The notes: generated from the sequence alone by a model not told the origin. DNA of 64,000 nt from Paeniglutamicibacter psychrophenolicus (GCF_030812255.1 NZ_JAUSSH010000002.1:496001-560000), one strand, 5' to 3'; counted from the first letter of the stretch, positions 1 to 8,095 are shown. Numbers and translations: made by a program.

Positions 1-783
1 GCGCGCCCCGAGTCGGTGCTCTCGCGCTTTGCCCCCGAATGTGTCTACCTGCTCGGTGGCGGGCGGGCCATCCTCATGCAGCTGGCGATGCCAGGTGTCG
101 GCCACGGCGTGGCCAGGCACTCGAACTTCGCTGCCAACCCGCTCGGCCGCCTCAACGGCACGCTGACCTATATCTACGCACTGAGCAACGGAACAGACGC
201 GCAACGGGCCAGGGTGCGGGAGATCGTGCACGCTGCGCACGCCCCGGTCAAGGCCCCTGCTGCGAAGGATGGATCGCACCCTGCCTATTCGGCCCGTGAT
301 CCGAAACTCCAGTTGTGGGTTGCCGCCACGCTCTACGACTCCGCGATGCAGATCCAGCACGCGGTCTTCCCTCCGCTTGACGATGATACGGCCGAGGCGC
401 TGTACCGCGAGTATGCGCAGCTGGGGACCGAGCTGGGCATGCCCGCACACCTGTGGCCGGCCACGCGGGCAGATTTCGCCGAGTACTGGAACGAGACGCT
501 TGGGCAGTTGGGCGTTGACCAGCCGGTACACGCCGTTGCCCATGAACTGCTGGCGGCCAGGAGCGCTCCCTGGTGGATCCGTGCGGCGATGCCGCTGGTT
601 CGACTGATGACCATCGGCCTTCTGCCCGAGCCGGTGCGCACCATGTACGGATTCGAGTTCGAGCCCCGGCACCAACGCCGAATGGAGCTGGTGCTGCGCT
701 GCGCGAGGGCTTCGATGCGCATCCTGCCGCGGGTCTTCAGGCACTTTCCCATGCACTACTACCTCAGCCGTCTTGACAGGTGA
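1..783 (+). CDS. MpaB-like oxygenase (DUF2236 family), 5' end cut by window
   Basis: The reading frame is open to the first base, and the residues before the first internal GTG (position 16) look like family sequence, so the true start probably lies upstream. Near the N-terminus LLGGGRAILMQLAMPGVG followed by GVARHSNF is the DUF2236 signature; the conserved His is thought to be part of the haem site in the latex-clearing protein/MpaB superfamily. The length (about 260 aa visible) is near the usual 270-300. The family contains putative haem oxygenases; the substrate here is unknown. It ends in TGA and is followed by a short gap and a gene on the other strand. Confidence 0.8.
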   Translation, partial: ARPESVLSRFAPECVYLLGGGRAILMQLAMPGVGHGVARHSNFAANPLGRLNGTLTYIYALSNGTDAQRARVREIVHAAHAPVKAPAAKDGSHPAYSARDPKLQLWVAATLYDSAMQIQHAVFPPLDDDTAEALYREYAQLGTELGMPAHLWPATRADFAEYWNETLGQLGVDQPVHAVAHELLAARSAPWWIRAAMPLVRLMTIGLLPEPVRTMYGFEFEPRHQRRMELVLRCARASMRILPRVFRHFPMHYYLSRLDR

Positions 784-850
784 GCCGGGAACGGGCATGA
801 CCACTTGTCGTTCAACGCAGGGATAGTCCAGCTCGGTAGCGCAGAATGCG

Positions 851-876
851 AAAGGCCCGGCACGCGCCGGGCCTTT
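851..876 (-). terminator. Hairpin terminator of the Cys-rich gene
   Basis: A perfect 11-bp stem (AAAGGCCCGGC / GCCGGGCCTTT) closes a 4-nt loop, 15 bp beyond the stop codon of the small minus-strand gene. It may also serve the plus-strand oxygenase gene ending at 783. There is no long T run, only the TTT of the stem. Confidence 0.65.
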
Positions 877-891
877 CGCGGATGGCTTTTG

Positions 892-1008
892 TTACTTGCA
901 GGTGCAGCGATCCGCCAAAGCCACATCACCGAGTGCGTCCTCGATGTGCTCGCCGCAGCCTTCCCAGGTCGGCTTTGCGCAGGCTACGCAGGTGATCTTC
1001 TTGCACAT
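892..1008 (-). CDS. Small Cys-rich protein, 38 aa
   Basis: This 38-residue frame starts MCKKITC and has a near-ideal AGGAG ribosome site seven bases before the ATG, so it is very likely translated. Cysteines lie at positions 2, 7, 10, 18, 35 and 37, in a C-x2-C, C-x-C arrangement around the phrase KPTWEGCGEH. Small proteins with a CGKPTWxGCGxH core are, to my recollection, common as hypotheticals in many bacteria and are presumed to bind zinc or another thiophilic metal. It is divergent from the thioredoxin gene across a shared palindrome at 1054-1069, which suggests joint control in thiol, sulfur or copper stress. No biochemical role is known to me. Confidence 0.8.
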   Translation of the reverse strand: MCKKITCVACAKPTWEGCGEHIEDALGDVALADRCTCK

Positions 1009-1053
1009 GTGGTGTCTCCTTGGGAAATAAGCTTCTACGAACTCCTAGGAATA

Positions 1054-1069
1054 ATACCCCTGTGGGTAT
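1054..1069. promoter_or_regulatory. Candidate CsoR/CstR-type operator
   Basis: ATACCCCTGTGGGTAT has perfect 6-bp arms around a 4-bp centre. This TACCC-GGGTA layout is the established operator type of the CsoR family (copper sensor CsoR, persulfide sensor CstR). It overlaps a TATTAT -10-like box for the minus-strand Cys-rich gene and lies 68 bp before the thioredoxin ATG. No CsoR gene is in the window. Confidence 0.5.
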
Positions 1070-1137
1070 GGTTGTGCCATTTGCGGTACACCAATTTATC
1101 CGCGACAAACGCAACCTCTCGAAGGGAAGAAGCACGC

Positions 1138-1503
1138 ATGGCTTCCGCAGAACTCACCGCAGCAAACTTTGAATCCACCATCTCCGGCAGCGGTACGGTC
1201 TTGGTGGACTTCTGGGCCGCGTGGTGCGGTCCGTGCCGCAACTTCGCCCCGGTCTTCGAAGCGGCCAGCGAGAAGTACCCCGACATCACCTTCGGCAAGA
1301 TCGACACCGAAGCCGAGCAGCAGCTGGCGGCAGCCGCAAACATCACCTCCATCCCCACGCTAATGGCGTTCCGCGACGGGATCCTCGTGTTTTCCCAGCC
1401 CGGCGCACTGCCCGCTGAGGCCCTTGAAGACCTGATCGGCCAGGTCCAGGGACTGGACATGGAAGCGGTCAAGAAGGATGTAGCAGCCGAATCGCAGGTG
1501 TAA
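1138..1503 (+). CDS. Thioredoxin
   Basis: A 121-aa thioredoxin-fold protein that reduces protein disulfides in the cytosol. The redox motif WCGPC is at residues 29-33, the cis-proline loop is SIPTLMAF, and the length is typical. The ATG at 1138 is preceded by GAAGGGAAG; the frame stays open upstream to 805 but the family N-terminus (ELTAANFESTI) fixes this start. It carries the less common CRNFAPVF after the active site, seen in a subgroup apart from the housekeeping CKMIAP type. It is divergent from the Cys-rich gene with a CsoR/CstR-like palindrome between them, so induction by copper or reactive sulfur is plausible but inferred. Confidence 0.93.
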   Translation: MASAELTAANFESTISGSGTVLVDFWAAWCGPCRNFAPVFEAASEKYPDITFGKIDTEAEQQLAAAANITSIPTLMAFRDGILVFSQPGALPAEALEDLIGQVQGLDMEAVKKDVAAESQV

Positions 1504-1524
1504 ACACCGGCGCGTCCAAGATTC

Positions 1525-1561
1525 GAAGGCCCCACCCGCAGGTGCTGCGGGTGGGGCCTTC
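1525..1561 (+). terminator. Thioredoxin terminator
   Basis: A perfect 16-bp GC-rich stem (GAAGGCCCCACCCGCA and its complement) around a 5-nt loop begins 22 bp after the thioredoxin stop, followed by a weak T-rich stretch. Confidence 0.75.
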
Positions 1562-1630
1562 GGTCTTTCCCTGCGTCGCTTGTGACACCCTTGGGGGAGT
1601 GCAAGAAGGCACACGTTCACTGGAGGAAGA

Positions 1631-2836
1631 TTGCAGCGCAGTTTGAAGGTCGCCGACCGGGCCAAGGTTCCGGCGTTTAAGGTCATGAATATCCTGGATC
1701 GGGTAGCCCAGTTGCGGGCCGAAGGCCGGGACGTCATTTCCCTGTGCGCCGGGGAGCCGGGCGATGGCGCGCCGAGCGCCGTTTCGCAACGGGCCGCCAT
1801 GATCCATTCCGCTGGCACGCCGATGACCTACACCCCGGCCCTGGGTATCCGGGAGCTGCGCGAAGCCATCGCCAAACACTATAGGCGTTGGTACGACATC
1901 GACGTTTCGGCGGACAACGTCGCGGTCACCACCGGCAGTTCCGGCGCTTTCCTGCTGATGTTCCTTTCCGCCTTCAACGCCGGGGACAAGGTCGCGTTGG
2001 CGCGTCCCGGCTACCCCGCCTACGCCAATATCCTGCGCACGCTGGGCATCGATGTCATCGAGCTCGATGCCGGGCAGGAATCCCGCTACCAGCCCACCGT
2101 GGAGCTGCTTGAAGCGGCCTGGCAGCAGCACGGGCAACTCGATGGCCTGATGCTGGCCTCTCCAGCAAACCCGACGGGCACCATGGTTTCCGGGGACGAG
2201 TTGGCTGCCCTCACCGGTTGGTGCAAGGAGCGCGGGGTCCGGTTGATCAGCGACGAGATCTACCACGGCATCGACTACCCGGAGCCGGGCGCCGAGGCCC
2301 GCCGCTCGGTCAGTGCCTGGGAAATGGACACCGACACCGTCGTGATTTCGAGCTTTTCCAAGTACTGGGGCATGACCGGTTGGCGTCTGGGCTGGGCGCT
2401 GGTGCCCGACGACATGCTGCCCACCGTTGACGCCCTGGCCGGCAATGTCGCGCTCTGCCCTCCGGCGCCGGCCCAATACGCCGCACTGGAGGCCTTCACC
2501 GAAGCCTCCTACGCCGAGGCCGAGGCCCGGGTGGCCGAATTCGCGCGGACCCGCGTCGCAGTCCTGGAATCGATCGGGCGCTTGGGATGGGGCGAATGCG
2601 CACCGGCCGACGGGGCCTTCTACCTGTACGCGGATCTGGGCGACAAGCTTGGATCCCACGCAAATGCTGCAGCGTATTGCACCGCGTTGCTCGAAGTCGA
2701 GGGCGTTGCGATCGTTCCGGGCAATGACTTTGACCGGGTCAACGGGAACAGCCACGTGCGCCTGAGCTTCGCCGCCGGGTACGAGGCGGCCACCGCGGCC
2801 ATTGAGCGCATCGTGCGGTTCCAGGCCAACGCCTGA
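1631..2836 (+). CDS. Class I/II pyridoxal-phosphate aminotransferase
   Basis: A 401-aa fold-type I PLP enzyme of the aspartate aminotransferase branch. Seen: the N-terminal substrate loop ISLCAGEPG, the cofactor-contact stretch SPANPTG, the SDEIYHGI aspartate/tyrosine region, the Schiff-base lysine in SSFSKYWGMTGWRLGW (K244) and the C-terminal arginine in SHVRLSF. It starts at TTG with TGGAGGAAGA directly ahead; no better start is visible. It transfers an amino group between an amino acid and a 2-oxo acid; the donor cannot be told from sequence. It is single, between a terminator and a DUF2695 gene. Confidence 0.9.
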   Translation: MQRSLKVADRAKVPAFKVMNILDRVAQLRAEGRDVISLCAGEPGDGAPSAVSQRAAMIHSAGTPMTYTPALGIRELREAIAKHYRRWYDIDVSADNVAVTTGSSGAFLLMFLSAFNAGDKVALARPGYPAYANILRTLGIDVIELDAGQESRYQPTVELLEAAWQQHGQLDGLMLASPANPTGTMVSGDELAALTGWCKERGVRLISDEIYHGIDYPEPGAEARRSVSAWEMDTDTVVISSFSKYWGMTGWRLGWALVPDDMLPTVDALAGNVALCPPAPAQYAALEAFTEASYAEAEARVAEFARTRVAVLESIGRLGWGECAPADGAFYLYADLGDKLGSHANAAAYCTALLEVEGVAIVPGNDFDRVNGNSHVRLSFAAGYEAATAAIERIVRFQANA

Positions 2837-2977
2837 CTTGTTGCGGCGAAGTGCCGCTTCTCCGCACAGCCTGCTTGCGTCCCTGCGGTTCCACTTGTGC
2901 ACAGCAGGGGTGCATGCGGTCCGTGCGGCAACATCCAATGCCCATGCTGAAGACTCCACAGATCCAAGGAGTCCACC

Positions 2978-3388
2978 ATGGAGCAATACACAGTCACGGA
3001 ACTTGAGGACGCACTCAAGGTCGTCAAGAGGCTGCTGCCGCCACGCTACGAATGCCTGGCCTGCTACCTCCATCGCATGCTCGACCATGGGTGCAACGGG
3101 CTGAAATGGTGCACCACGTACCGGGACCTGCGGGCGCCCCGGGCCACGGCGATGGAGCGGAAATTTCCGGCGCTCGGCGGCTACTGCGACTGTGAGGTCC
3201 TGGTCAACGTGTTCCGGATCAACGACGAGCTTTGGCCTCACGCGGAAGACGGAAGCGTTGACGACACCTACGTTCCGCAGTGCCACAAGGTCCGGCTGGG
3301 AACGATCAAGCCATGCGAACTCTGGCTCATGCGCAACGGGGTCCAGTGGGGCGGGGGAGTCTTCCGGCAGGCAACGAAGGCGTCCTAG
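2978..3388 (+). CDS. DUF2695 family protein
   Basis: A 136-aa soluble protein with the DUF2695 core GGYCDCEVLVNVF, a Cys pair in a C-D-C motif typical of the family. The N-terminal half carries two more Cys in YECLACYLHRML. The start has AAGGAGTCCACC before ATG. The role of this family is not known; the Cys pattern would allow metal binding. It is convergent with the lipoprotein gene at 3395, with only six bases between the stops. Confidence 0.7.
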   Translation: MEQYTVTELEDALKVVKRLLPPRYECLACYLHRMLDHGCNGLKWCTTYRDLRAPRATAMERKFPALGGYCDCEVLVNVFRINDELWPHAEDGSVDDTYVPQCHKVRLGTIKPCELWLMRNGVQWGGGVFRQATKAS

Positions 3389-3394
3389 CCGGGA

Positions 3395-3880
3395 TTATTG
3401 GTTGGCGCCGGCCAGGGAGCCCGTGATCTTGGGGCTTTCGGGGTCCGTGACCAGGCAGTGCACGAGCCTGTCGCCGTCGGCCCAGCTGCTTTTGGTGGGT
3501 TGCATCGAGGTGTAGTCCAGGCGGGAGTCCTCATACGAGCGCCCTACAAAGGTCCTGAATGAGGGGTCGCACTGCTCAAACGTCAGTTCGTCCATGGCCT
3601 CCTGCGTCTCGGGATAGTCTGCAGTCTGGATGCTGAATTCGTGGAAGACCTCGAGTTCGTGCGGTTCCGCGCAGGGGACCACCGGGACGCGGTCGATGTT
3701 GCCTTCGCCCGGATCGTTGATGCAGTCGCCGACGCGGATGGAGAAGGCGTCGGCGTTGGTTTTCTTGTCGATGGCCCCGGTGTCGTCGCGCGGGGCCTCG
3801 CTCGCTCCCAGCCATGCACAGCCACTGAGCGCGAGGGTGCCGGCAATGAAAAGAATGGCCGTCTTCGTTGATCGAATCAT
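3395..3880 (-). CDS. Lipoprotein with septum-formation-like domain
   Basis: 161 aa. The N-terminus MIRSTKTAILFIAGTLALSGC is a lipoprotein signal with lipobox LSGC (Cys21), so the mature protein should be anchored on the outer face of the membrane. The body has IRVGDCINDP, VPVVPCAEPHELEVF and FEQCDPSF, the paired-Cys pattern of the actinobacterial Septum_form domain. The frame continues upstream but the signal peptide selects the ATG at 3880. The function of the domain is uncertain; the family name comes from one gene affecting septum formation. It stands alone, divergent from the membrane-protein pair at 4025. Confidence 0.75.
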   Translation of the reverse strand: MIRSTKTAILFIAGTLALSGCAWLGASEAPRDDTGAIDKKTNADAFSIRVGDCINDPGEGNIDRVPVVPCAEPHELEVFHEFSIQTADYPETQEAMDELTFEQCDPSFRTFVGRSYEDSRLDYTSMQPTKSSWADGDRLVHCLVTDPESPKITGSLAGANQ

Positions 3881-4024
3881 TGCTGCTTCCCGCTGCAGGT
3901 GGGTGATGGTTGGGATCATCGTAACCGTCGACTGCATGCGGGCTGGCAGTTGCCCATGCGTGTCGCGAGCGCCCCCGGCCTTAAGTCCCTGTTTGTTGCC
4001 GGAGTCCAGTGGTGGACTGTGACC

Positions 4025-4666
4025 ATGGCACAGGATTCGCGGGCCGGAAGGGTTGGCTCCGCCGTGCAAAGCCGGCTCACCACCGGTTCGTTGGCCGTCC
4101 TCGTCCTGGCCGGGGGCTTTCACCTGGGTCGCGGCGCGCCCGTCGACGGGGCCACCTATCTGGCGCTCGCGGCCATCATCTTCATCTCGGAGCATCAGGG
4201 GTCCAAGCAGTCCGAACGGTCCGGGCTGCGGCAGTGGCCGGCGTTGACGGCGACCGGTCCATGGCTTTGGGTGGCCGTGGTGTTGCTGGGCACGGCCTTG
4301 GCCATGTTGCCACTGGGCAACGGGCTGGCGATCGCGCTGCTGGCACTGGGTGCGTTGATGGTCTTGCTGGCGTGGCGGCAGCCGGCCCGCCGGTCGAGGT
4401 CGGACCATGTGCACCGGAATGCGGTGCGGCGGACCTTTCTGGCCTGGTCGCTTCTCGTCCTGTATCTGTGCGCCTGGGAGCTGGGAATGTTCTTCAGCGA
4501 CCACTACCACCCGCAGGGGGCCAGCACGTATCCGCCACTGACCGACCTGGTGGAGCCGGCCTTCCAGCAGCCGTTCACCCGCTGGCTGGCGACGGTGACC
4601 TGGCTGGGTGCCTGTGCGCTGGTGCTGCGTGCGCGCCGCGGCAAGGAAACGGTGGGCGAGCCATGA
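4025..4666 (+). CDS. Multi-pass membrane protein of unknown function
   Basis: 213 aa with about six hydrophobic segments, among them SLAVLVLAGGFHLG, YLALAAIIFIS, LWVAVVLLGTALAMLPLG, LAIALLALGALMVLLAW, SLLVLYLCAWELG and WLATVTWLGACALVL. A His-containing loop FFSDHYHPQGA precedes the last segment. I do not recognise the family. It overlaps the next gene by four bases (ATGA), so the two are translationally coupled and probably form one membrane unit. The ATG at 4025 was chosen because the first membrane segment follows a short polar leader; an earlier in-frame start at 3899 cannot be excluded. Confidence 0.7.
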   Translation: MAQDSRAGRVGSAVQSRLTTGSLAVLVLAGGFHLGRGAPVDGATYLALAAIIFISEHQGSKQSERSGLRQWPALTATGPWLWVAVVLLGTALAMLPLGNGLAIALLALGALMVLLAWRQPARRSRSDHVHRNAVRRTFLAWSLLVLYLCAWELGMFFSDHYHPQGASTYPPLTDLVEPAFQQPFTRWLATVTWLGACALVLRARRGKETVGEP

Positions 4667-4863
4667 CCCGCGACGTCGCGATCACCGGCTACCTGCTCGT
4701 TCTGGTGCTGGGGCTTGTGCTCTTCCTGCTGCCGCGTCGGTGGCCCGATATCTGGGTTCCGCTCTCGGAAATCACGGGGATGCTGTGGGAGAACCGGGCC
4801 GCCCGGCTGACGCTGGTGCTGTTCTGCTGGTGGTTCGGCTGGCACTTCCTGATGGACGGATAG
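4663..4863 (+). CDS. Small membrane protein, DUF6186-like
   Basis: 66 aa starting at the ATG of an ATGA overlap with the upstream membrane gene. Two hydrophobic segments (YLLVLVLGLVLFLLPRRW and LTLVLFCWWFGWHFLMDG) flank a short loop ending in ENRAARL. The layout resembles the actinobacterial DUF6186 family, which is often found as the second gene of such pairs; this assignment is from memory. Function unknown. Confidence 0.7.
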   Translation: MTRDVAITGYLLVLVLGLVLFLLPRRWPDIWVPLSEITGMLWENRAARLTLVLFCWWFGWHFLMDG

Positions 4864-4881
4864 CGCCCCCGCCAGTGACGG

Positions 4882-5319
4882 CTAGCTTTCGTCGGGCTGC
4901 TTGATCTTCAGGTGCTCGCCGGGGATGCGGTCGCGGTCATAGGTGATCTCCGAGTAGCCGTGCGGTGTGGGGGTTCCGTCCGGGCCCATGTTCACGAACA
5001 CGATCTTCTCGATGGTCAGGATGGACTGGCGGGTGATCATGTTGCGGACCTCGGCACGCATGGTCAGCGAGGTGCGCCCGAAGTGGGTGGCGGTCAGGCC
5101 CATCTCGATGAGGTCGCCCTGCTGGGCGGAGGAGACAAAGTTGATCTCGGACATGTATTTGGTGACGGCGAAGCCGTTGCCCAGCTGGACGATGGCGTAG
5201 ATCGCCGCTTCCTCGTCGATCCAGCGCAGCAGGCTGCCTCCGAAGAGCGTGCCATTGGCGTTGAGGTCTTCGGGACGGACCCATTTGCGGGTGTGGAATG
5301 TAATGTCGCCTGCGTTCAT
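4882..5319 (-). CDS. Acyl-CoA thioesterase, hotdog fold (YciA type)
   Basis: 145 aa, the usual length for a single hotdog domain. The motif NANGTLFGGSLLRWIDEEA carries the Asn, Gly-rich turn and Asp of YciA/BFIT-type thioesterases, and SEINFVSSAQQGDLIEM is the matching second strand. It hydrolyses acyl-CoA to free acid and CoA in the cytosol; chain-length preference cannot be read. It lies alone, ending 18 bases from the convergent membrane-protein gene. Confidence 0.87.
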   Translation of the reverse strand: MNAGDITFHTRKWVRPEDLNANGTLFGGSLLRWIDEEAAIYAIVQLGNGFAVTKYMSEINFVSSAQQGDLIEMGLTATHFGRTSLTMRAEVRNMITRQSILTIEKIVFVNMGPDGTPTPHGYSEITYDRDRIPGEHLKIKQPDES

Positions 5320-5405
5320 GGAACGAGTCTATGGCGTTGGTGCCTTGTGGAACGTTCATCGTGACCGGTGCCATGCGTGTGGCACCCGGCTGTGCACAGG
5401 GCGGA

Positions 5406-5933
5406 CTACCCGAGGTGGTCCATGGCCTCGCAGGGATTCGCGCCCGGCTGCGCGCGATGGATGGCCATGGAGAGCTTGGAAACCAGGCCCGCGAGCTGCG
5501 CGCTCTCCGCGGCATCGAGTTCGGCAAGCAGGGTCTGCTCGGCGGCGGCGACACGTGATTCGAGCCGGGTCAGCAGCTCTGTTCCCTGCTCGGTGGCAAC
5601 GATTTTCCGGGCCCGGCGGTCCGTGGGCGCGGGCACGCGTTCGACGAGCCCGGCCTCGACCAGGTCGTCGATGAGGTAGGTCAGCACCGTGCGGTCGATG
5701 CCCAGGTGCGCGCCCAGGGCCTGCTGGTTGGCCGGATCGTGGTGGACGACGGTGGAGAGCATTTGGTATCCGCGCACCGAGCAGGGCATTTCCTCCACGG
5801 CCTGCGCAAAGTGGGTTTGGTGGCCACGCAGGATCATGCCGAGGTGCCACGCGAGGTCGCCCGGGATGAATCCCGGCAAGGGCTTGTCCAGTGAAAGGGG
5901 TGCGTGCGCGGTGGTGGCCATGGCACCCATCAT
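5406..5933 (-). CDS. MarR-family transcriptional regulator
   Basis: 175 aa with the MarR winged helix: recognition region NQQALGAHLGIDRTVLTYLIDDL, then the wing VERVPAPTDRRARKIVATEQG, whose D-R-R-A-R is the family signature. Two tandem ATGs at 5933 and 5930, and one at 5921, are possible starts. It is divergent from the dinucleotide-binding gene at 6014, so it probably controls that gene and the following flavin oxidoreductase; a palindrome at 5968-5981 is the likely operator. Confidence 0.88.
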   Translation of the reverse strand: MMGAMATTAHAPLSLDKPLPGFIPGDLAWHLGMILRGHQTHFAQAVEEMPCSVRGYQMLSTVVHHDPANQQALGAHLGIDRTVLTYLIDDLVEAGLVERVPAPTDRRARKIVATEQGTELLTRLESRVAAAEQTLLAELDAAESAQLAGLVSKLSMAIHRAQPGANPCEAMDHLG

Positions 5934-5967
5934 ACCCGAATATGTGGAGTTGCACAGATGATCTGTT

Positions 5968-5981
5968 CAGAATATAGTCTG
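5968..5981. promoter_or_regulatory. Candidate MarR operator
   Basis: CAGAATATAGTCTG is a 14-bp near-palindrome (one mismatched pair) in the 80-bp gap between the divergent MarR and oxidoreductase genes. It lies inside a wider CTGTT / AACAG repeat (5963-5988). Site type fits MarR dimers. Confidence 0.4.
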
Positions 5982-6013
5982 CGTAACAGCATATATTTCG
6001 GAGAGTAGGGCAC

Positions 6014-6685
6014 ATGGACATCGGCGCACAAGCGCACACCGCCTCCCGCGGAACCATTGGCATTCTGGGTGCGGGGCGCGTGGGAACGGCCATCGCACGC
6101 CTGGCGGTTGCCGCCGGGTACCGCGTGAAGATTGCCACCTCCAAGCCGGCGGCCGAGAACGCCTTGATCATCGAGATCGTGACCCCGGGGGCCGAGGCCG
6201 TCGATGCGGCCGAGGCTTCCGGCTCCGACCTGGTGGTCGTGGCCGTTCCGCTGCACAAGTACAAGTCCGTCAACGCCGACGCGCTCGCTGGCCGGGTCGT
6301 GGTTGACGCCATGAACTACTGGTCTGTCACCGACGGGGACATTGCCGACTTCGAGGCCGACGACCGTTCCTCCTCCGAGGTCGTCGCGGCACATTTGTCG
6401 GCCTCGCGGGTCGTGAAGTCCTTCAACCACATCGGCTACCACGAGATGGAACCAGACTCCGCGGCGCCCGGCGCCGCCGACCGCCGCGCCCTGGCGATTG
6501 CCTCAAACGACGCGGCAGCCACGGAACAGGTTGCCGCCTTCATCGACGCGCTCGGCTTCGACGCCGTGGACGCCGGGAACCTTGCCTCCGGCAGGGCCTT
6601 CGAACCGGGCACGGATGTCTTCAACGGCCGCTTCAATGCCGATGAACTGTCGGTGAAGCTGCACACCAGCCTCGTCGCCGCCTGA
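6014..6685 (+). CDS. F420-dependent NADP reductase-like dinucleotide-binding protein
   Basis: 223 aa. It has an N-terminal Rossmann fold with GILGAGRVGTAIARLAVAAG (GxGxxG/A), a conserved VVVAVPLHKY stretch and SRVVKSFNHIGY, the pattern of the NADP oxidoreductase, coenzyme F420-dependent family. Such proteins can reduce F420 with NADPH or act on other nucleotides, and the F420 link is not proven by sequence. It sits 39 bp before a luciferase-like gene, a classical partner. A GGAGAG ribosome site precedes the ATG. Likely under the divergent MarR regulator. Confidence 0.83.
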   Translation: MDIGAQAHTASRGTIGILGAGRVGTAIARLAVAAGYRVKIATSKPAAENALIIEIVTPGAEAVDAAEASGSDLVVVAVPLHKYKSVNADALAGRVVVDAMNYWSVTDGDIADFEADDRSSSEVVAAHLSASRVVKSFNHIGYHEMEPDSAAPGAADRRALAIASNDAAATEQVAAFIDALGFDAVDAGNLASGRAFEPGTDVFNGRFNADELSVKLHTSLVAA

Positions 6686-6724
6686 CACGCTCACCGAAAC
6701 CTTCAACGAAAGAATCGAACCCAC

Positions 6725-7768
6725 ATGGAAATCGGCGCCTACAGCTTTGGCGACACCCAACGCAATCCCGACGGATCCCTGCGTTCCACGACCGAGGCCA
6801 TCGCGAACCTCTTTGAGGCCATCAAACACGCCGACGCGCAGGGCCTGGACTATTTCGGGGTCGGCGAGTACCACACCGCCACGATGCCCGCCTCCTCACC
6901 TGGCGCCATGATCGCCGCAGCGGCGGCAGCCACCGGGCAGATCACCCTGGGCAGTGCCGCGAGCATCATCGGCACCGACGACCCGGTGCGCATCTTCCAG
7001 CAATTCTCCATCGCCGACGCAATTTCCGGCGGCGGCCGGGTGGAAATCACCGCCGGGCGCGGCTCCTCCGTGGAAACCTTCCCGCTCTTCGGGCACAGCC
7101 TGGAGGAATACGACGAGCTCTACGCCGAAAAACTCGACCTGCTCATGACCATCAACAATGCGACCAGCGAGAACGTCACCTGGTCCGGAACCGTGCGCTC
7201 CGCGCTAGACAACCTGGCCGTGGTGCCGCGCCCCGCCTCCGGCAAGCTGCCGATCTGGCTGGCCACCGGCGGCAACGCCAGCTCCTCGGCCCGCGCCGGC
7301 CAGCTGGGCTTGCCCGTCTCCTACGGCATCATCGGCGGCGCCCCGCACCGCTTCGCCCCGCTGACCGAGCTCTACCGGCGCTCCGGCGCCGCCGCGGGCC
7401 ATGCACCGGAATCCCTGAAGGTCTCTGTCGGAGCGCTGGGCTTCGTGGCTCCGACCAAGAAGGAAGCGCTGGAGCGCTTCTACCCGGGCTGGCACAACCT
7501 CAACGTGGAAATGGGGCAGCTGCGCGGCTGGCCGGCACCGGACAAGCGGGCCTACCTGGCGCAGGCCGACGCCCCGGGCGCCTACTACGTCGGCTCCCCG
7601 GACGAGGTCGCCGAGCGCATCGCCCACCTGCACGGACACCTGGGCCACATGCGCCACTTCCTGCAGATGGACCTGGGCGGCATCCCGCAGGAACTCCTGC
7701 TGGAATCGATCACGCTGCTGGCCACCGAGGTCAAGCCACGCGTGGCGCGCCTGCTGGCGCAGAAGTAG
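6725..7768 (+). CDS. LLM-class flavin-dependent oxidoreductase
   Basis: 347 aa, luciferase-like monooxygenase fold of full length. Diagnostic stretches are LDYFGVGEYHTATMPASSPG, ITLGSAASIIGTDDPVRIFQ and VEITAGRGS, which shape the flavin pocket of the TIM barrel. The enzyme oxidises or reduces an unknown small molecule with FMN or F420. It follows the dinucleotide-binding gene in the same direction and they probably form a two-gene unit repressed by the divergent MarR protein. A hairpin at 8051-8095 ends this stretch. Confidence 0.88.
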   Translation: MEIGAYSFGDTQRNPDGSLRSTTEAIANLFEAIKHADAQGLDYFGVGEYHTATMPASSPGAMIAAAAAATGQITLGSAASIIGTDDPVRIFQQFSIADAISGGGRVEITAGRGSSVETFPLFGHSLEEYDELYAEKLDLLMTINNATSENVTWSGTVRSALDNLAVVPRPASGKLPIWLATGGNASSSARAGQLGLPVSYGIIGGAPHRFAPLTELYRRSGAAAGHAPESLKVSVGALGFVAPTKKEALERFYPGWHNLNVEMGQLRGWPAPDKRAYLAQADAPGAYYVGSPDEVAERIAHLHGHLGHMRHFLQMDLGGIPQELLLESITLLATEVKPRVARLLAQK

Positions 7769-8050
7769 CGGACGTGCGGCAACGCGGCCACGTCCCGCCA
7801 CGGGACCCGGCTGGGTGCCCCCGCGTGGGTTGGCCCAGACGCGTGTAGAACCCCGGCCGGCTCTTTGCTTGGATGGAGGTTGTGGTTCCCATTCATGGGG
7901 CATGGCATTCCACCGACCGTGCGTTCGGATCCGGGGGGGGAGGTCGAACCCGTCGTGGCATTCGGCTTGGGGTGTCCTCTCGGGAGAGTAGCGGATGCCC
8001 GCTGGATCAGGAACCACCTGTGTTGCGGCGCATGCGTCAATGGCACAGCC

Positions 8051-8095
8051 GGGGCGGGAGCGCCTGGCCACTTGGGGGTGGCCGGCTCCCGCCCC
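8051..8095. terminator. Bidirectional hairpin between convergent genes
   Basis: GGGGCGGGAGC (8051-8061) pairs perfectly with GCTCCCGCCCC (8085-8095), with a further inner GGCCA/TGGCC stem. It lies in the 377-bp gap (7769-8145) between the luciferase-like gene and the convergent regulator. The rest of that gap holds no gene I can support; it contains a run of eight G (7933-7940) and GC-rich filler. Confidence 0.65.

Noticed and set aside
1469-3286. Long open frame (605 codons) on the minus strand opposite the aminotransferase
   Set aside because: It is the shadow of the plus-strand PLP enzyme in GC-rich DNA; its translation is low-complexity and has no domain.
7905-7960. Run of eight G and a GGTCGAACC phrase suggesting a tRNA T-loop
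   Set aside because: No acceptor, D or anticodon stems could be folded around it.
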